Positions 33,585 to 42,799 of a DNA stretch of 64,000 nucleotides are shown one piece after another. Source of the DNA: Kribbella solani (lineage in GTDB: Bacteria; Actinomycetota; Actinomycetes; Propionibacteriales; Kribbellaceae); assembly GCF_014205295.1 (NCBI RefSeq), contig NZ_JACHNF010000001.1:4030001-4094000 (forward strand), read 5' to 3'. The first letter of the stretch is position 1. The number at the start of each line of letters is the position of its first letter. The notes under the pieces were generated by a model. The model was given only the letters and a program-made list of their open reading frames with translations, ran no database searches and had not been told where the DNA came from. The translations under genes were made by a program, and so were the position numbers.

Positions 33585-34406
33585 CTATGCCGTGAGGGTC
33601 TGGGTGCGGTATTGCACTGGGCTCAGGCCCTTGAGTGTTGTTGAGGTGCGGTGGTTGTTGTACCAGTGGATGTAGTCGGCGAGTGCGGTGGTGAACGCGT
33701 CGGCGCTGGTGAAGGTGGTGTGGTGGAAGAGTTCTTCTTTGAGGTGTCCGAAGAAGTTCTCGATGATGGCGTTGTCGTAGCAGTTGGCTTTGCGGGACAT
33801 CGACTGGGTCGCGCGGGCGGTGGTGAGTAGGGCCTGCCAGGAGTGGTGCTGGTATTGGAAGCCTTGGTCGGAGTGGACCAGCAGGCCGGGGCTGGGGCGC
33901 TGGGTGGTGAGTGCTTGTTGCAGGCTGGAGTTGGTGAGTTGCAGGTTAGGTGAGTCGCTGGTTGTGTAGGCGATGATCTGGCGGTCGAACAGGTCCATGA
34001 CCGGCGACAGGTAGAGCTTGCGGCCGGCGATGGCGAACTCGGTCACATCGGTGACCCACTTGCGGTTCGGAGCGGTGGCGGTGAAGTCACGGGCCAGCAG
34101 GTTCGGTGCGGTCTTGCCAGTCGCGCCGGTCGTGCTGGTCTGGCCTTTGAACGAGTTGTAGCGGCGGCGGCGCCGGACCAGGCAGACCAGCCCGAGGCGC
34201 CGCATCAGCGCCAGGACGGTCTTCTTCGCGACCCGCCAGCCGGCGGTCACCAGTTCGCGGTGGACGCGACGATGCCCGTAACGGCCTTTGTTGTTCTCGA
34301 ACACTTCCCGGATGGCGGTCTTCAGGGCGGCGCGTGGGTCCGGCGAGGCGAGGCGGGCCTGGTGGTAGAAGAACGTCGACCGGGCCAGACCAGCAACCTC
34401 CAGCAA
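33585..34406 (-). CDS. IS3-family transposase OrfB (DDE integrase domain)
   Basis: 273 residues from a nominal TTG start, but probably made mainly as an OrfAB fusion because the frame is open further upstream into orfA. HTH_21 region (VFENNKGRYGHRRVHRELV), then the rve core with all three acidic residues: D in KWVTDVTEF, D in HSDQGFQY, E in IIENFFGHLKEE. Catalytically complete. Confidence 0.93.
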   Translation of the reverse strand: MLEVAGLARSTFFYHQARLASPDPRAALKTAIREVFENNKGRYGHRRVHRELVTAGWRVAKKTVLALMRRLGLVCLVRRRRRYNSFKGQTSTTGATGKTAPNLLARDFTATAPNRKWVTDVTEFAIAGRKLYLSPVMDLFDRQIIAYTTSDSPNLQLTNSSLQQALTTQRPSPGLLVHSDQGFQYQHHSWQALLTTARATQSMSRKANCYDNAIIENFFGHLKEELFHHTTFTSADAFTTALADYIHWYNNHRTSTTLKGLSPVQYRTQTLTA

Positions 34407-34453
34407 TACCTCGAGGCGGTGGTCAGCCTTGAGAGCGGTGACGGCCTGGGCCT

Positions 34454-34963
34454 TCAGCGTCGTTGCTGGGCTCTCAAGGCACGCAATTTTCCCAGGTAGG
34501 CGTTTTCGGCCCGCAGCCGCTCGTTCTCGCGACGCAACCGCTCCAACTCACTCACCTCACCCAATTCACCCGCAGACCGGCCACGATCACCACCACCGGC
34601 ACCCGGTGGGCGGCCCGGACGTTTCGGGCGCAACCCGTCATCACCCTCGTCGCGGTACTTACGGGCCCAGTTCTCGATCAATTTCGGCGACGACAACTCG
34701 AACTCCCGCGCGAGCGCGACCTTCGTCTCGCCCGCGAGAAACCGCCGGACCACCTCGCGCTTGACCTCGAACGAGAAGACCCGTTTCCCCGGCATCGCCA
34801 CCAACGCTCCCGTACCTCGAACACGCCACCGGTCGTACAACCGGTTCACCGCTGAAGCACTCCCACTCAGCCGCACCGCGACCGCCTGCCGGCCCCAGCC
34901 AGCCTCGAACAACGCTACCGCCTCACACCGCTGCTCCTCAGACAACGAACTACCACCACGCAT
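34454..34963 (-). CDS. IS3-family transposase OrfA (helix-turn-helix)
   Basis: 169 residues from ATG 34963. Two helix-turn-helix motifs (AVALFEAGWGRQAVAVRLSG and ALAREFELSSPKLIENWARK) bind the IS ends, followed by a leucine-zipper-like ELERLRRENERLRAENAYL. The Gly/Arg-rich linker between them is long. Confidence 0.9.
   Translation of the reverse strand: MRGGSSLSEEQRCEAVALFEAGWGRQAVAVRLSGSASAVNRLYDRWRVRGTGALVAMPGKRVFSFEVKREVVRRFLAGETKVALAREFELSSPKLIENWARKYRDEGDDGLRPKRPGRPPGAGGGDRGRSAGELGEVSELERLRRENERLRAENAYLGKLRALRAQQRR
34487..34493 (-). promoter_or_regulatory. Programmed -1 frameshift heptamer of the IS
   Basis: On the minus strand the sequence is G GGA AAA in the OrfA frame (codons CTG GGA AAA). 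A -1 slip gives GGG AAA and enters exactly the OrfB frame, which reads on as IACLESPATTLKAQAV without a stop. This is the classical X XXY YYZ pattern used by IS3-family elements. Confidence 0.8.
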
Positions 34964-35050
34964 ACAACCACTCCCCAGAATCAGAACTGAATTTCTCAGT
35001 CCAACTTCTGGGGAGCAGTTCATTGCGGGGATACCCCATCAAGAAGAGGG

Positions 35051-35794
35051 TTAGCGGTGTACGAGGGTGTGCTCGAACGAGTAGCGGCTCGCGCGGTACA
35101 GATGCGAGCCGTACTCGACCGGCTGGCCGTGGTCGTCGTACGTGATGCGCGTCGTCGCGAGAAGCGGCGAACCGGGTTCCTCCGTCAGCAGCCGCGCTTG
35201 CTCAGGCGTAGCCGGGATAGCGGAGATCGTCTGATGCGCCACCTTCAGCCGGACTCCTTCGGCTCGTAGTAGCTGGTAGAGCCCGCGGTCGGCCAGTGTG
35301 GACGGGTCGGTCTCCAGGATCTCCGGTGGCAGCCAGTTGCGCATCAGCGCCAGCGGCTCGTCGTCAGCGCGCCGCAGCCGCTCCAGCCGTAGTACTCGAT
35401 CGCCCTGTTCGCACTGGAGTGCGGCAGCGACCTCTCTGGTTGCTGGTGAGATACCGAAGCGCAGCACGTCGGTCTGTGGCTTGCGGTGCGCCGCGATCAG
35501 GTCGTCGTACAGACTGGTCAGCTCCAGCGAGCGGCGTACCTGTCCGGAGTTACCGACGACCTGAGTACCGACACCGCGCTTGCGGACCAGTAGTCCTTGG
35601 TCGACCAGCCGGGCGATCGCCTGGCGTACGGTCGGCCGGCTCAACCCGTACGCCTCGGCCAGATCGACTTCGTTGCTCAGTCGCGACCCGACCGGCAGAT
35701 CACCGCCCTGGATGGCCGCTTCCAGCTGCTGTGCGAGCTGCACGTGCAACGGCGTACGGCTGTTCCGATCGACCTGGATCTGGACGGTACTCAT
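35051..35794 (-). CDS. GntR-family regulator (HutC/UTRA type), paralogue of the inositol regulator
   Basis: 247 residues from ATG 35794. N-terminal winged helix (LSNEVDLAEAYGLSRPTVRQ) and UTRA ligand domain. It matches the GntR at 51531 through most of its length (LTSLYDDL, LALMRNWLPP, PVEYGSHLYRA), so they are paralogues at the two ends of the inositol region. It probably controls the divergent Gfo/Idh/MocA gene and perhaps the iol operon. Its terminator was separated from it by the IS. Confidence 0.9.
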   Translation of the reverse strand: MSTVQIQVDRNSRTPLHVQLAQQLEAAIQGGDLPVGSRLSNEVDLAEAYGLSRPTVRQAIARLVDQGLLVRKRGVGTQVVGNSGQVRRSLELTSLYDDLIAAHRKPQTDVLRFGISPATREVAAALQCEQGDRVLRLERLRRADDEPLALMRNWLPPEILETDPSTLADRGLYQLLRAEGVRLKVAHQTISAIPATPEQARLLTEEPGSPLLATTRITYDDHGQPVEYGSHLYRASRYSFEHTLVHR

Positions 35795-36110
35795 GGGCAC
35801 ATCCTGAAGCCTGGACCGGCTGCCGTCGACCTTCGGCCCCGATTTGATCAGACCCGGAGGACCACCGGAGCCGGGCGGCGAGCACGTGAACGTTCGGTGA
35901 ACCGGAGTCCGGATCACGGGCAGCCGGTGTCGGCACGCACTGCCCGTCAGGCAGGATGGCGCGTTCGCCGCCGGCGCCGGGAGCTACCCTTACCGGCGGA
36001 ACCCGCCCCTTTCCGACCGCCTCTTGACGCCCTTTTGGACCCATTGCCGTACCGACCTGCCACACCGACCTGCCGTACCGCCCGTGCGGCCGACCATCGA
36101 AGGAGAAGGC
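35795..36110. other. Divergent intergenic region between gntR and the Gfo/Idh/MocA gene
   Basis: 316 bp without a convincing gene. Contains TTGACG near 36025 that could be a -35 for the rightward gene and two direct copies of CCGACCTGCC near 36053-36075. GAAGGAGAAGGC precedes the ATG at 36111. No clear palindrome that would be the GntR operator was identified by eye. Confidence 0.5.
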
Positions 36111-37112
36111 ATGGAACCGCTGCGGATCGGCATCCTCGGTGCCGCCCGGATCGCCGGCCGGGCCATCGCCGAGCCGGCTCGGCTGACCGGCGCCCGGCTG
36201 GTCGCGGTCGCTGCCCGTGACACCGGCCGGGCCGAGGCCTTCGCCGCCGAGCACGACGTCGAACGCGTGCACGCGACGTACCAGGACCTGCTCGACGATC
36301 CGGACATCGAAGCGATCTACAACCCGCTCGCCAACGGCTTGCACGGCCCGTGGAACCTGCGGGCACTTGCCGCCGGCAAGCATGTGCTGACCGAGAAACC
36401 GTCGGCCAGCAACGCCACCGAGGCCAGGCAGGTACGCGATGCGGTGCAGGCGTCCGGCCTGGTCTTCATGGAAGGCTTCCACTACGCGTACCACCCGGCG
36501 CTGCGGCGGCTCCAGGAGCTGATCGCGAAGGGTGAGCTCGGCGACCTGCAGCATGTCGAGGCGACGATGGTGATGCCACCACCCGCCGACGACGACCCGC
36601 GCTGGTCGCTGCCGCTCGCCGGTGGCGCGGTGATGGACGTCGGTTGTTACGCGCTGCACGCGCAGCGGATGTTCGCGGCGTACGCCGGTGGTGCTCCGTT
36701 CCTGGCCAGTGCGCGGGCCGGCGAGCGGAAGCGGCTGCCCGGTGTGGACGAATGGCTGAACGCCGACCTGCAGTTCCCGAGCGGGGCGACGGGTGCGGTC
36801 CGGACCAGCATGGCGGCGGAGAGCGTCGAGTTCAGCCTGAAGGTGATCGGTAGCCGGGGCGAGGCGTTCGCGCCGTTCTACGTACTGCCGCAGAACGACG
36901 ACCGGGTGATCGTGACGACGAAGGAAGACACCTGGGTGGAGCATCTCGGCACCAGGACGTCGTACACGTACCAGCTGGACGCCTTCGCGGGAGCGGTACG
37001 CAATGGTGCTCCCGTACTGACCGACGCTGATGACGCGCTGGCGACGATGGAACTGATCGACGCGTGCTACACGGCCGCGGGTATGACGCCGCGGCCGGTG
37101 TCGACGATCTGA
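36111..37112 (+). CDS. Gfo/Idh/MocA-family oxidoreductase
   Basis: 333 residues. Rossmann start LRIGILGAARIAGRAI, then the conserved EKP of the family (HVLTEKPSASN) and the C-terminal domain with GGAVMDVGCYALH. NAD(P)-dependent sugar or polyol dehydrogenase; substrate unknown. It faces the inositol operon end-to-end across a shared terminator and is divergent from the GntR paralogue, so a role at the edge of inositol or related polyol metabolism is likely but unproven. Confidence 0.9.
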   Translation: MEPLRIGILGAARIAGRAIAEPARLTGARLVAVAARDTGRAEAFAAEHDVERVHATYQDLLDDPDIEAIYNPLANGLHGPWNLRALAAGKHVLTEKPSASNATEARQVRDAVQASGLVFMEGFHYAYHPALRRLQELIAKGELGDLQHVEATMVMPPPADDDPRWSLPLAGGAVMDVGCYALHAQRMFAAYAGGAPFLASARAGERKRLPGVDEWLNADLQFPSGATGAVRTSMAAESVEFSLKVIGSRGEAFAPFYVLPQNDDRVIVTTKEDTWVEHLGTRTSYTYQLDAFAGAVRNGAPVLTDADDALATMELIDACYTAAGMTPRPVSTI

Positions 37113-37120
37113 AGCTTCAA

Positions 37121-37161
37121 CGCATGGCGGCCGGTATGTGTACCGGCCGCCATGCGCTTTT
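37121..37161. terminator. Bidirectional intrinsic terminator
   Basis: A 16-bp perfect stem (37121-37136 with 37141-37156, beginning CGCATGGCGGCCGGTA), loop TGTG, then CTTTT on the plus side. It lies between the convergent oxidoreductase gene and the end of the inositol operon (mmsA stop at 37164), and can stop both. Confidence 0.92.
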
Positions 37162-37163
37162 GA

Positions 37164-38666
37164 TCAGTCGTGGGTGGGGAAGCCCAGGTTCAGACCGCCG
37201 TGGGACGGGTCGAGCCAGCGGGACGTGACCACCTTGCCGCGGGTGAAGAAGTGCACGCCTTCGGTGCCGTGCGCGTGCGTGTCGCCGAACAGCGAGTTCT
37301 TCCAGCCGCCGAACGAGTAGTACGCCATCGGCACCGGGATCGGGACGTTGATCCCGACCATCCCGACCTCCACCTCGTTCTGGAAGCGCCGGGCCGCGCC
37401 GCCGTCGTTGGTGAAGATCGCCGTGCCGTTGCCGTACGGGTTCGAGTTCACCAGCTCGAGCGCGGCGTCGTACGACGGCGTACGCAGCACCGAGAGCACC
37501 GGACCGAAGATCTCGTCGGTGTAGATCGACATCTCCGGCGTGACCTTGTCGAACAGGGTCGGACCGAGCCAGAACCCGTCGTCCCCGCCGTCGAAGTCGC
37601 CCGCGCGCCCGTCCACGACCAGGTCCGCGCCCGCGTCCACGCCGGCCGCTACGTACCCGGCGACCTTGTCCCGGTGCGCGCCGGTGACCAGCGGGCCCAT
37701 GTCGCAGCCGCGGGTGCCGTCGCCGGTCTTCAGCCGGCCCATCCGCTCCTTGATCTTGCCGATCAGCTCGTCCGCGATCGGCTCGACCGCGACCAGCGCC
37801 GAGATCGCCATGCAGCGCTCACCGGCCGACCCGAAGCCGGCATTCACGGCCGCGTCGGCGGCCAGGTCGAGGTCCGCGTCCGGCAGTACGATCATGTGGT
37901 TCTTGGCGCCACCGAGCGCCTGCACCCGCTTGCCGTTGCGGGTCGCGGTCTCGTACACGTACTTCGCGATCGGCGTCGAGCCGACGAACGACACCGACTT
38001 GACGTCCGGGTGCTCGAGCAGCCGGTCGACCGACTCCTTGTCGCCGTGCACGACGTTCACCACGCCGTCCGGCAGGCCGGCCTCCTTCCACAGCTCGGCC
38101 ATCGCGTTCGCCGCGGACGGGTCCTTCTCGGACGGCTTGATCACCACACTGTTGCCACAGGCAACCGCGATCGGGACGAACCACATCGGCACCATGGCCG
38201 GGAAGTTGAACGGTGAGATCACCGCGCTGACCCCGAGCGGCTGCCGGATCGAGTACACGTCGACCTTGGTCGAGACGCCCTCGCTGAAGCCACCCTTGAG
38301 CAGGTGCGGGATGCCGCAGGCGAACTCGATCACCTCGAGGCCGCGGGTCACCTCGCCGAGCGCGTCGGACAGCACCTTGCCGTGCTCGGCGGTGATCAGC
38401 GCGGCGATCCGCTCCTTGTCCCGGTTCACCAGCTCGCGGTACGCGAACAGGACCTGGGTGCGCTTGGTCAGCGACATCTGCCGCCACGCCTTGGACGCCT
38501 CGTGAGCGACCTTGACGACCTCGTCGACGGTCGCCGCCGACGCCAGGTCCAGCTCACCGGTGACCTGCCCGGTCGCCGGGTTGTAGACCTTGCTGGTCCG
38601 CTCGGCGACGCCGGTCCACGCACTCCCGCCGACGAGGTGGGTGATCCGCTTGATCTCAGTACTCAC
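37164..38666 (-). CDS. mmsA: CoA-acylating methylmalonate/malonate-semialdehyde dehydrogenase
   Basis: Last enzyme of inositol catabolism (IolA role): malonate semialdehyde plus CoA and NAD to acetyl-CoA and CO2; also acts in valine breakdown. 500 residues, full length. Catalytic Cys in GERCMAIS (about residue 282), and the substrate-binding SPFNFPAMVPMWF of the MMSDH branch. It is last gene of the iol operon, 81 nt after the second dehydrogenase gene. Confidence 0.95.
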   Translation of the reverse strand: MSTEIKRITHLVGGSAWTGVAERTSKVYNPATGQVTGELDLASAATVDEVVKVAHEASKAWRQMSLTKRTQVLFAYRELVNRDKERIAALITAEHGKVLSDALGEVTRGLEVIEFACGIPHLLKGGFSEGVSTKVDVYSIRQPLGVSAVISPFNFPAMVPMWFVPIAVACGNSVVIKPSEKDPSAANAMAELWKEAGLPDGVVNVVHGDKESVDRLLEHPDVKSVSFVGSTPIAKYVYETATRNGKRVQALGGAKNHMIVLPDADLDLAADAAVNAGFGSAGERCMAISALVAVEPIADELIGKIKERMGRLKTGDGTRGCDMGPLVTGAHRDKVAGYVAAGVDAGADLVVDGRAGDFDGGDDGFWLGPTLFDKVTPEMSIYTDEIFGPVLSVLRTPSYDAALELVNSNPYGNGTAIFTNDGGAARRFQNEVEVGMVGINVPIPVPMAYYSFGGWKNSLFGDTHAHGTEGVHFFTRGKVVTSRWLDPSHGGLNLGFPTHD

Positions 38667-38747
38667 GATGCTTCCTCACTGCCGAGTTCTCTCATTTGTT
38701 GTCATCCGAAGGCCGGGCTTCAGCCAGGTGTTCGTCCAGGCCGGAGT

Positions 38748-39755
38748 TCATCCGAGGACGGCGTTGCGGTCGGCGAGCGCGACCTCGACCGGCTGACCGG
38801 TCGCGAGCGACTCCAGGCCGGCCTCGCACACGGCCGCCGCCGCGTACCCGTCCCAGGCCGTCGGTCCGTCCAGCTCGCCGCGTACGGTCGCGTCGACCCA
38901 GCGCTGCACCTCGAGGTCGTACGCCTGCTCGAACCGCACCCGGAAGTCCGCCGGGATCGCGGTCCCGCAGGTCGCGCCGGCCCGCGTCACCACGCCGGTC
39001 CCGAGGCCGATCGTCGCGCTGCCCCGCTCCGCGACCGCCTCGCAGCGCACCTCGTACCCGACCTGGAAGTTCACGAACACCTCCACGTCGGCCATCGCGC
39101 CACCGGCCAGCTCGAACAAGGCCAGTTGCGGATCGAGTACGCCCTCGCTGACCAGACCGGTCGGTTTCGGCGTACGCACGGTGATGCGGGTGATCTCGTC
39201 ATCGAAAAGCCACCTGGCGACATCCACCTCGTGCACCATCGAATCCCGCACGATCATCTCGCTGCGGAACGTCGTGGGTACGGTCTTGTTCCGGTGCACG
39301 TTGTGCAGCACGAGCGTACGCCCGAGCTCGCCCGAGTCGAGCAGCTGTTTCAGGGCCACGTACTCCGGGTCGAACCGGCGCATGAACCCGACCTGGATCA
39401 GCTGCCGCCCGAGCTTGTGCTCTGCTTCAACCACCCGCAACGCCGACTCGGCGTCCATCGTCAGCGGCTTCTCGCAGAGCACCGGCTTGCCGTGTTCGAG
39501 GCAGGCGAACAACTGCTCCGCATGCACGAATCCCGGCGACGCCAGGATCACCGCGTCCACGTCGGCCGCCGCGATCAGCTCCAGCGGGTCACCGATCGCC
39601 CGCGCCCCGAGCCGCGCCGCGATCCCTTCGGCCCGCTTTTGGTCGGGGTCCGAAACCGCGACCAGCCGGGCGCCGGAGGTCTTCCGCGCCACCCGCTCCG
39701 CGTGGTCGGCACCCATCACCCCGACCCCGACGATCCCAACCCGCAACTCACTCAT
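38748..39755 (-). CDS. Gfo/Idh/MocA dehydrogenase, second inositol dehydrogenase
   Basis: 335 residues from ATG 39755, overlapping the ATPase stop by 8 nt. Rossmann LRVGIVGVGVMGADHA, EKP motif (VLCEKPLTMD), and the catalytic-lysine/His region DSMVHEVDVARWL. Resembles inositol 2-dehydrogenases; probably acts on another inositol stereoisomer or on a keto-inositol beside the first iolG at 50391. The exact isomer cannot be assigned. Confidence 0.85.
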   Translation of the reverse strand: MSELRVGIVGVGVMGADHAERVARKTSGARLVAVSDPDQKRAEGIAARLGARAIGDPLELIAAADVDAVILASPGFVHAEQLFACLEHGKPVLCEKPLTMDAESALRVVEAEHKLGRQLIQVGFMRRFDPEYVALKQLLDSGELGRTLVLHNVHRNKTVPTTFRSEMIVRDSMVHEVDVARWLFDDEITRITVRTPKPTGLVSEGVLDPQLALFELAGGAMADVEVFVNFQVGYEVRCEAVAERGSATIGLGTGVVTRAGATCGTAIPADFRVRFEQAYDLEVQRWVDATVRGELDGPTAWDGYAAAAVCEAGLESLATGQPVEVALADRNAVLG

Positions 39756-40668
39756 CCCCGCCGTCCCCCTTCTCCTGATCATCCACACTCGTTACCGCTT
39801 CGTCCGCTTGACCGTCTGCTGGACCGCCTGCTCCTGAAACCGCGACCGGGTCCGGGTTCGCGCCGCGGAGCTCGTGGCTGAGTGCCTCCAGCTCCGACCC
39901 GCCGGCCATTTCCGTCGTCAACTGCTCGAGCGTGATCTCCGAGCGGTGCGTGTCCAGGGCCACCCGGCCGAGCTTCAGTACCACGAAGTGATTGCCGACC
40001 AGGTACGCGTGATGCGGATTGTGGGTGATGAAAACGACGCCGATCCCGGCGTCCCGCGCCTTCACCACGTACTTCAGCACCACGCCCGACTGATTCACGC
40101 CGAGCGCCGCCGTCGGCTCGTCCAGGATCAGCACCTTCGCGCCGAAGTGGATCGCCCGCGCGATCGCCACGCACTGCCGCTGGCCGCCGGACAGCTTCCC
40201 GACCGGCTGCTCCAGATTGGGAATCGAGATCCCCATTTTGGTCAGCTCCTCGTGCGCGATCCGCTTCATCGCCGCCGAGTCCAGCAACCCGAACGGCCGC
40301 TTGGTGAGCTCGTTGCCGAGGAAGAAGTTCCGCCAGACCGACATCAGCGGCGCCAGCGCGAGGTCCTGGTAGACGGTCGCGATCCCGCTGTCCAGCGACT
40401 CCCGCGGCGACGAGAAGTGCCGCTCCTGACCGTTCACCGACATCCGGCCGGAGGTGTAGTCATGCAGCCCGGCGATGATCTTGATCAGCGTCGACTTCCC
40501 CGCGCCGTTGTCGCCCAGTACGCAGGTGATCTCGCCCTGCCGGACCGCCAGCGACACCCCGCGGAGCGCGGCGATGTTGCCGTAGCTCTTGCCGATGTCC
40601 TCGAGCAGCACGATCGGCTGGTTCGGCCCGGCCGCCGCCGCTTCCGCGAACGACTTCGTGGTGGTCAT
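39748..40668 (-). CDS. Sugar (inositol) ABC transporter ATP-binding protein, single-domain
   Basis: 306 residues from ATG 40668 (ATGA overlap with the permease). Walker A GDNGAGKST, signature LSGGQRQ, Walker B VLILDEPTAAL, switch His in ITHNPHHA: active. CUT2-class ATPases (RbsA/IatA) usually have two ATPase halves and about 500 residues; this one has one half plus a short acidic Gly/Asp tail, so it probably works as a homodimer. Confidence 0.92.
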   Translation of the reverse strand: MTTTKSFAEAAAAGPNQPIVLLEDIGKSYGNIAALRGVSLAVRQGEITCVLGDNGAGKSTLIKIIAGLHDYTSGRMSVNGQERHFSSPRESLDSGIATVYQDLALAPLMSVWRNFFLGNELTKRPFGLLDSAAMKRIAHEELTKMGISIPNLEQPVGKLSGGQRQCVAIARAIHFGAKVLILDEPTAALGVNQSGVVLKYVVKARDAGIGVVFITHNPHHAYLVGNHFVVLKLGRVALDTHRSEITLEQLTTEMAGGSELEALSHELRGANPDPVAVSGAGGPADGQADEAVTSVDDQEKGDGGDE

Positions 40669-41711
40669 CGCGCCTCCGCCCTGTTCTTGACGACCAGATT
40701 GACGATGGTTGCCAGTAGCAACATCGCGCCGAGGAACGCCTTGAACCAATCCGGGTTCCAGCCCGCGTACACGACGCCGAGCTGCACCATCCCGAAGATC
40801 AGTGCACCGACCGCGCCGCCGACCACCGACCCGTACCCGCCGGTGAGCAGGCAGCCGCCGACGACCGCCGCGATGATGAACAGGAACTCCTTGCCGACGC
40901 CCTCACCCGACTGCACCACGCCGTTCTGCACGAACAGCAACTGCATGCCGGTGAACCAGGCGAAGAACCCGACCGCCATGAACAGCCCGATCTTCACCTT
41001 CTTCACCGGTACGCCGACCGCCCGCGCCGCCGCCGCGTCCCCGCCGACCGCGAAGATCCAGTTGCCGATCTGGGTCTTCAGCAGCACCCAGGCGGCGATC
41101 GCCACGAAGACGATCCACCAGACGATGATGATCTTGATCGTCACGCCGCCCAGCTTGAACTCCGACGCGAACACCGCGTGCGCCGCGCCGAACCCGTCCA
41201 TGTCACTGATCGAGTTCGACGCGACGGCGCCGGAGGTGAGCCGGGTGACGGCGATGTTCAGGCCCTGCAGGATGAAGAAGGTGCCCAGCGACACGAGGAA
41301 GCTGGGCAGGCCGGTCCGCATCAGCAGCCAGCCGTTGAACGCGCCGATCGCCAGCGACAGGACGAGCGCCACCAGCACGCCCACCCAGACGTTCAGGCTG
41401 AACTGGTACGCGAAGATGCCTGCCGTCAGGCCGGACGTCGTCACCGCGACGCCGGCCGACAGATCGAACTCGCCGCCGATCATCAGCAGCGACACCGGCA
41501 CCGCCATCACGCCGATCAGGGCGGCCTGGTAGAGGATCGTGCCGGTGTTGTTGACGTCCCGGAACGGCGGCGCCGCGATCAGGAAGAACACCAGGATGAC
41601 GGCCGCGCCGACGAGCGAACCGATCTCGGGCCGGCTGAGCAGCCGCGCGCCGATGGACCGGGCCGAGACGCGGTCGTCTCCCGGCGCGGGTGAGGTGATG
41701 GTGGATGCCAT
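40665..41711 (-). CDS. Inositol ABC transporter permease (CUT2/RbsC type)
   Basis: 348 residues, about ten TM helices with the branched-chain/ribose permease signature (LLMIGGEFDLSAGVAVTTSG, AFNGWLLMRTGLPSFLVSLG). Follows the binding-protein gene by 9 nt. Forms the membrane channel with the ATPase. Confidence 0.93.
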   Translation of the reverse strand: MASTITSPAPGDDRVSARSIGARLLSRPEIGSLVGAAVILVFFLIAAPPFRDVNNTGTILYQAALIGVMAVPVSLLMIGGEFDLSAGVAVTTSGLTAGIFAYQFSLNVWVGVLVALVLSLAIGAFNGWLLMRTGLPSFLVSLGTFFILQGLNIAVTRLTSGAVASNSISDMDGFGAAHAVFASEFKLGGVTIKIIIVWWIVFVAIAAWVLLKTQIGNWIFAVGGDAAAARAVGVPVKKVKIGLFMAVGFFAWFTGMQLLFVQNGVVQSGEGVGKEFLFIIAAVVGGCLLTGGYGSVVGGAVGALIFGMVQLGVVYAGWNPDWFKAFLGAMLLLATIVNLVVKNRAEAR

Positions 41712-41720
41712 GGCGGTACC

Positions 41721-42716
41721 TCAGCGAGTCCCGGCTTCGGCGTACTTCAGTACTGCCGCGATGTTCGCCTTGTCGATGAACGCCGGGCCGGTCAGCGTCG
41801 CCTGACCACCACCGATGGTGTCGCCGTTGTTCTTGTACAGCCACAGCGCGTCGACGGCCAGGTACCCCTGCAGGTACGGCTGCTGGTCCACGGCGAACTG
41901 CACGCTGCCGGACTGGATCGCCTTGGCCATCTCCTTGCTCATGTCGAAGCTGCCGATCTTCGCGCCTGATCCGGCGTCCTTCGCGGCCTGGACCGCGGTC
42001 AGCGCGATGCCGGCGTTCAGCGCGACGACGTAGTCGACGGCCTTGTCCTGCTGCAGCTTCGAGGTCAGCGTGGCCTGTGTACCCGGCTGGTCGGTGCCGT
42101 TGACATTGACGTTCTCGACGTTGCCGAACTTGTCCTTGATGCCCTGGCAGCGGGCCTCCAGGCTGACGTTGCCCTGCTCGTGGATGACGCAGAGCACCTT
42201 CTTGGCGCCGAGCTCCTTGAGCTTCTCACCCGTCGCCTGGCCGGCGATCCGCTCGTCCTGGCCGAAGTACCCGATCGCGCCGCTGGACTTCCACTGGTCG
42301 AGGCCACCGTTCAGCACGGTCACCGGGATGCCGGCCGCGATCGCCTTCTTCACGTTCGGGATGACGGCGTCCGGTTTGTTCAGCGTGACCGCGATGCCGT
42401 CCACCTTCGAGTCGATCGCGGTCTGCACCAGGTTCGCCTGGGCCGCGCCGTCCGGGTCCGCCGAGTACTGCAGGTCGATGTTGTCCTTCTTGGCGGCCGC
42501 GTCGGCGCCACGCCGGACGATGTCCCAGAAGGTGTCGCCAGGTCCCGAGTGGGTGATCAGGGCCACCTTCATCCGTGGGGTGTTCGCGACTCCACTGCCG
42601 CTGCCACCGGAGCTCTGCTCCTTCTGCTTGCCGCCGGACGAGCTGCACGCCGCCAGTGCCGCGGCGAGCGCGACCGCCGCGACCGCGGCCACCGCCTTCT
42701 TCTGCCACCGAACCAT
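41721..42716 (-). CDS. Inositol-binding lipoprotein of the ABC transporter (Peripla_BP_4)
   Basis: 331 residues. Signal with lipobox LAAC (Cys24), Ser/Gly linker, then the ribose-binding-protein fold: VALITHSGPGDTFWDIVRRG, IDSKVDGIAVTLNKPDAV, FGQDERIAGQATGEKL. Belongs with permease and ATPase. The inositol specificity is inferred from its place in the iol operon. Confidence 0.92.
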   Translation of the reverse strand: MVRWQKKAVAAVAAVALAAALAACSSSGGKQKEQSSGGSGSGVANTPRMKVALITHSGPGDTFWDIVRRGADAAAKKDNIDLQYSADPDGAAQANLVQTAIDSKVDGIAVTLNKPDAVIPNVKKAIAAGIPVTVLNGGLDQWKSSGAIGYFGQDERIAGQATGEKLKELGAKKVLCVIHEQGNVSLEARCQGIKDKFGNVENVNVNGTDQPGTQATLTSKLQQDKAVDYVVALNAGIALTAVQAAKDAGSGAKIGSFDMSKEMAKAIQSGSVQFAVDQQPYLQGYLAVDALWLYKNNGDTIGGGQATLTGPAFIDKANIAAVLKYAEAGTR

Positions 42717-42799
42717 GACTTGGACCAGCCTTTCAGGGACGCACCACGGTTACTCCGCGGATGTACGTGGGACCAGAGAGTGTCACACTCAACTGGTCG

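Larger units (their letters stand above)
33545..35022 (-). mobile_element. IS3-family insertion sequence (1478 bp, complete)
   Basis: Terminal inverted repeats start TGAACTGGTCCCCGAAAGTT at the left and TGAACTGCTCCCCAGAAGTT when the right end is read inward, with GGACTG continuing in both. The flanks show a 3-bp direct repeat TTG (33542-33544 and 35023-35025), the size expected for IS3-family target duplications. Two consecutive frames encode OrfA (helix-turn-helix) and OrfB (DDE transposase) with a slippery heptamer for the fusion. All parts look intact, so the element is probably recent and able to move. Confidence 0.93.
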
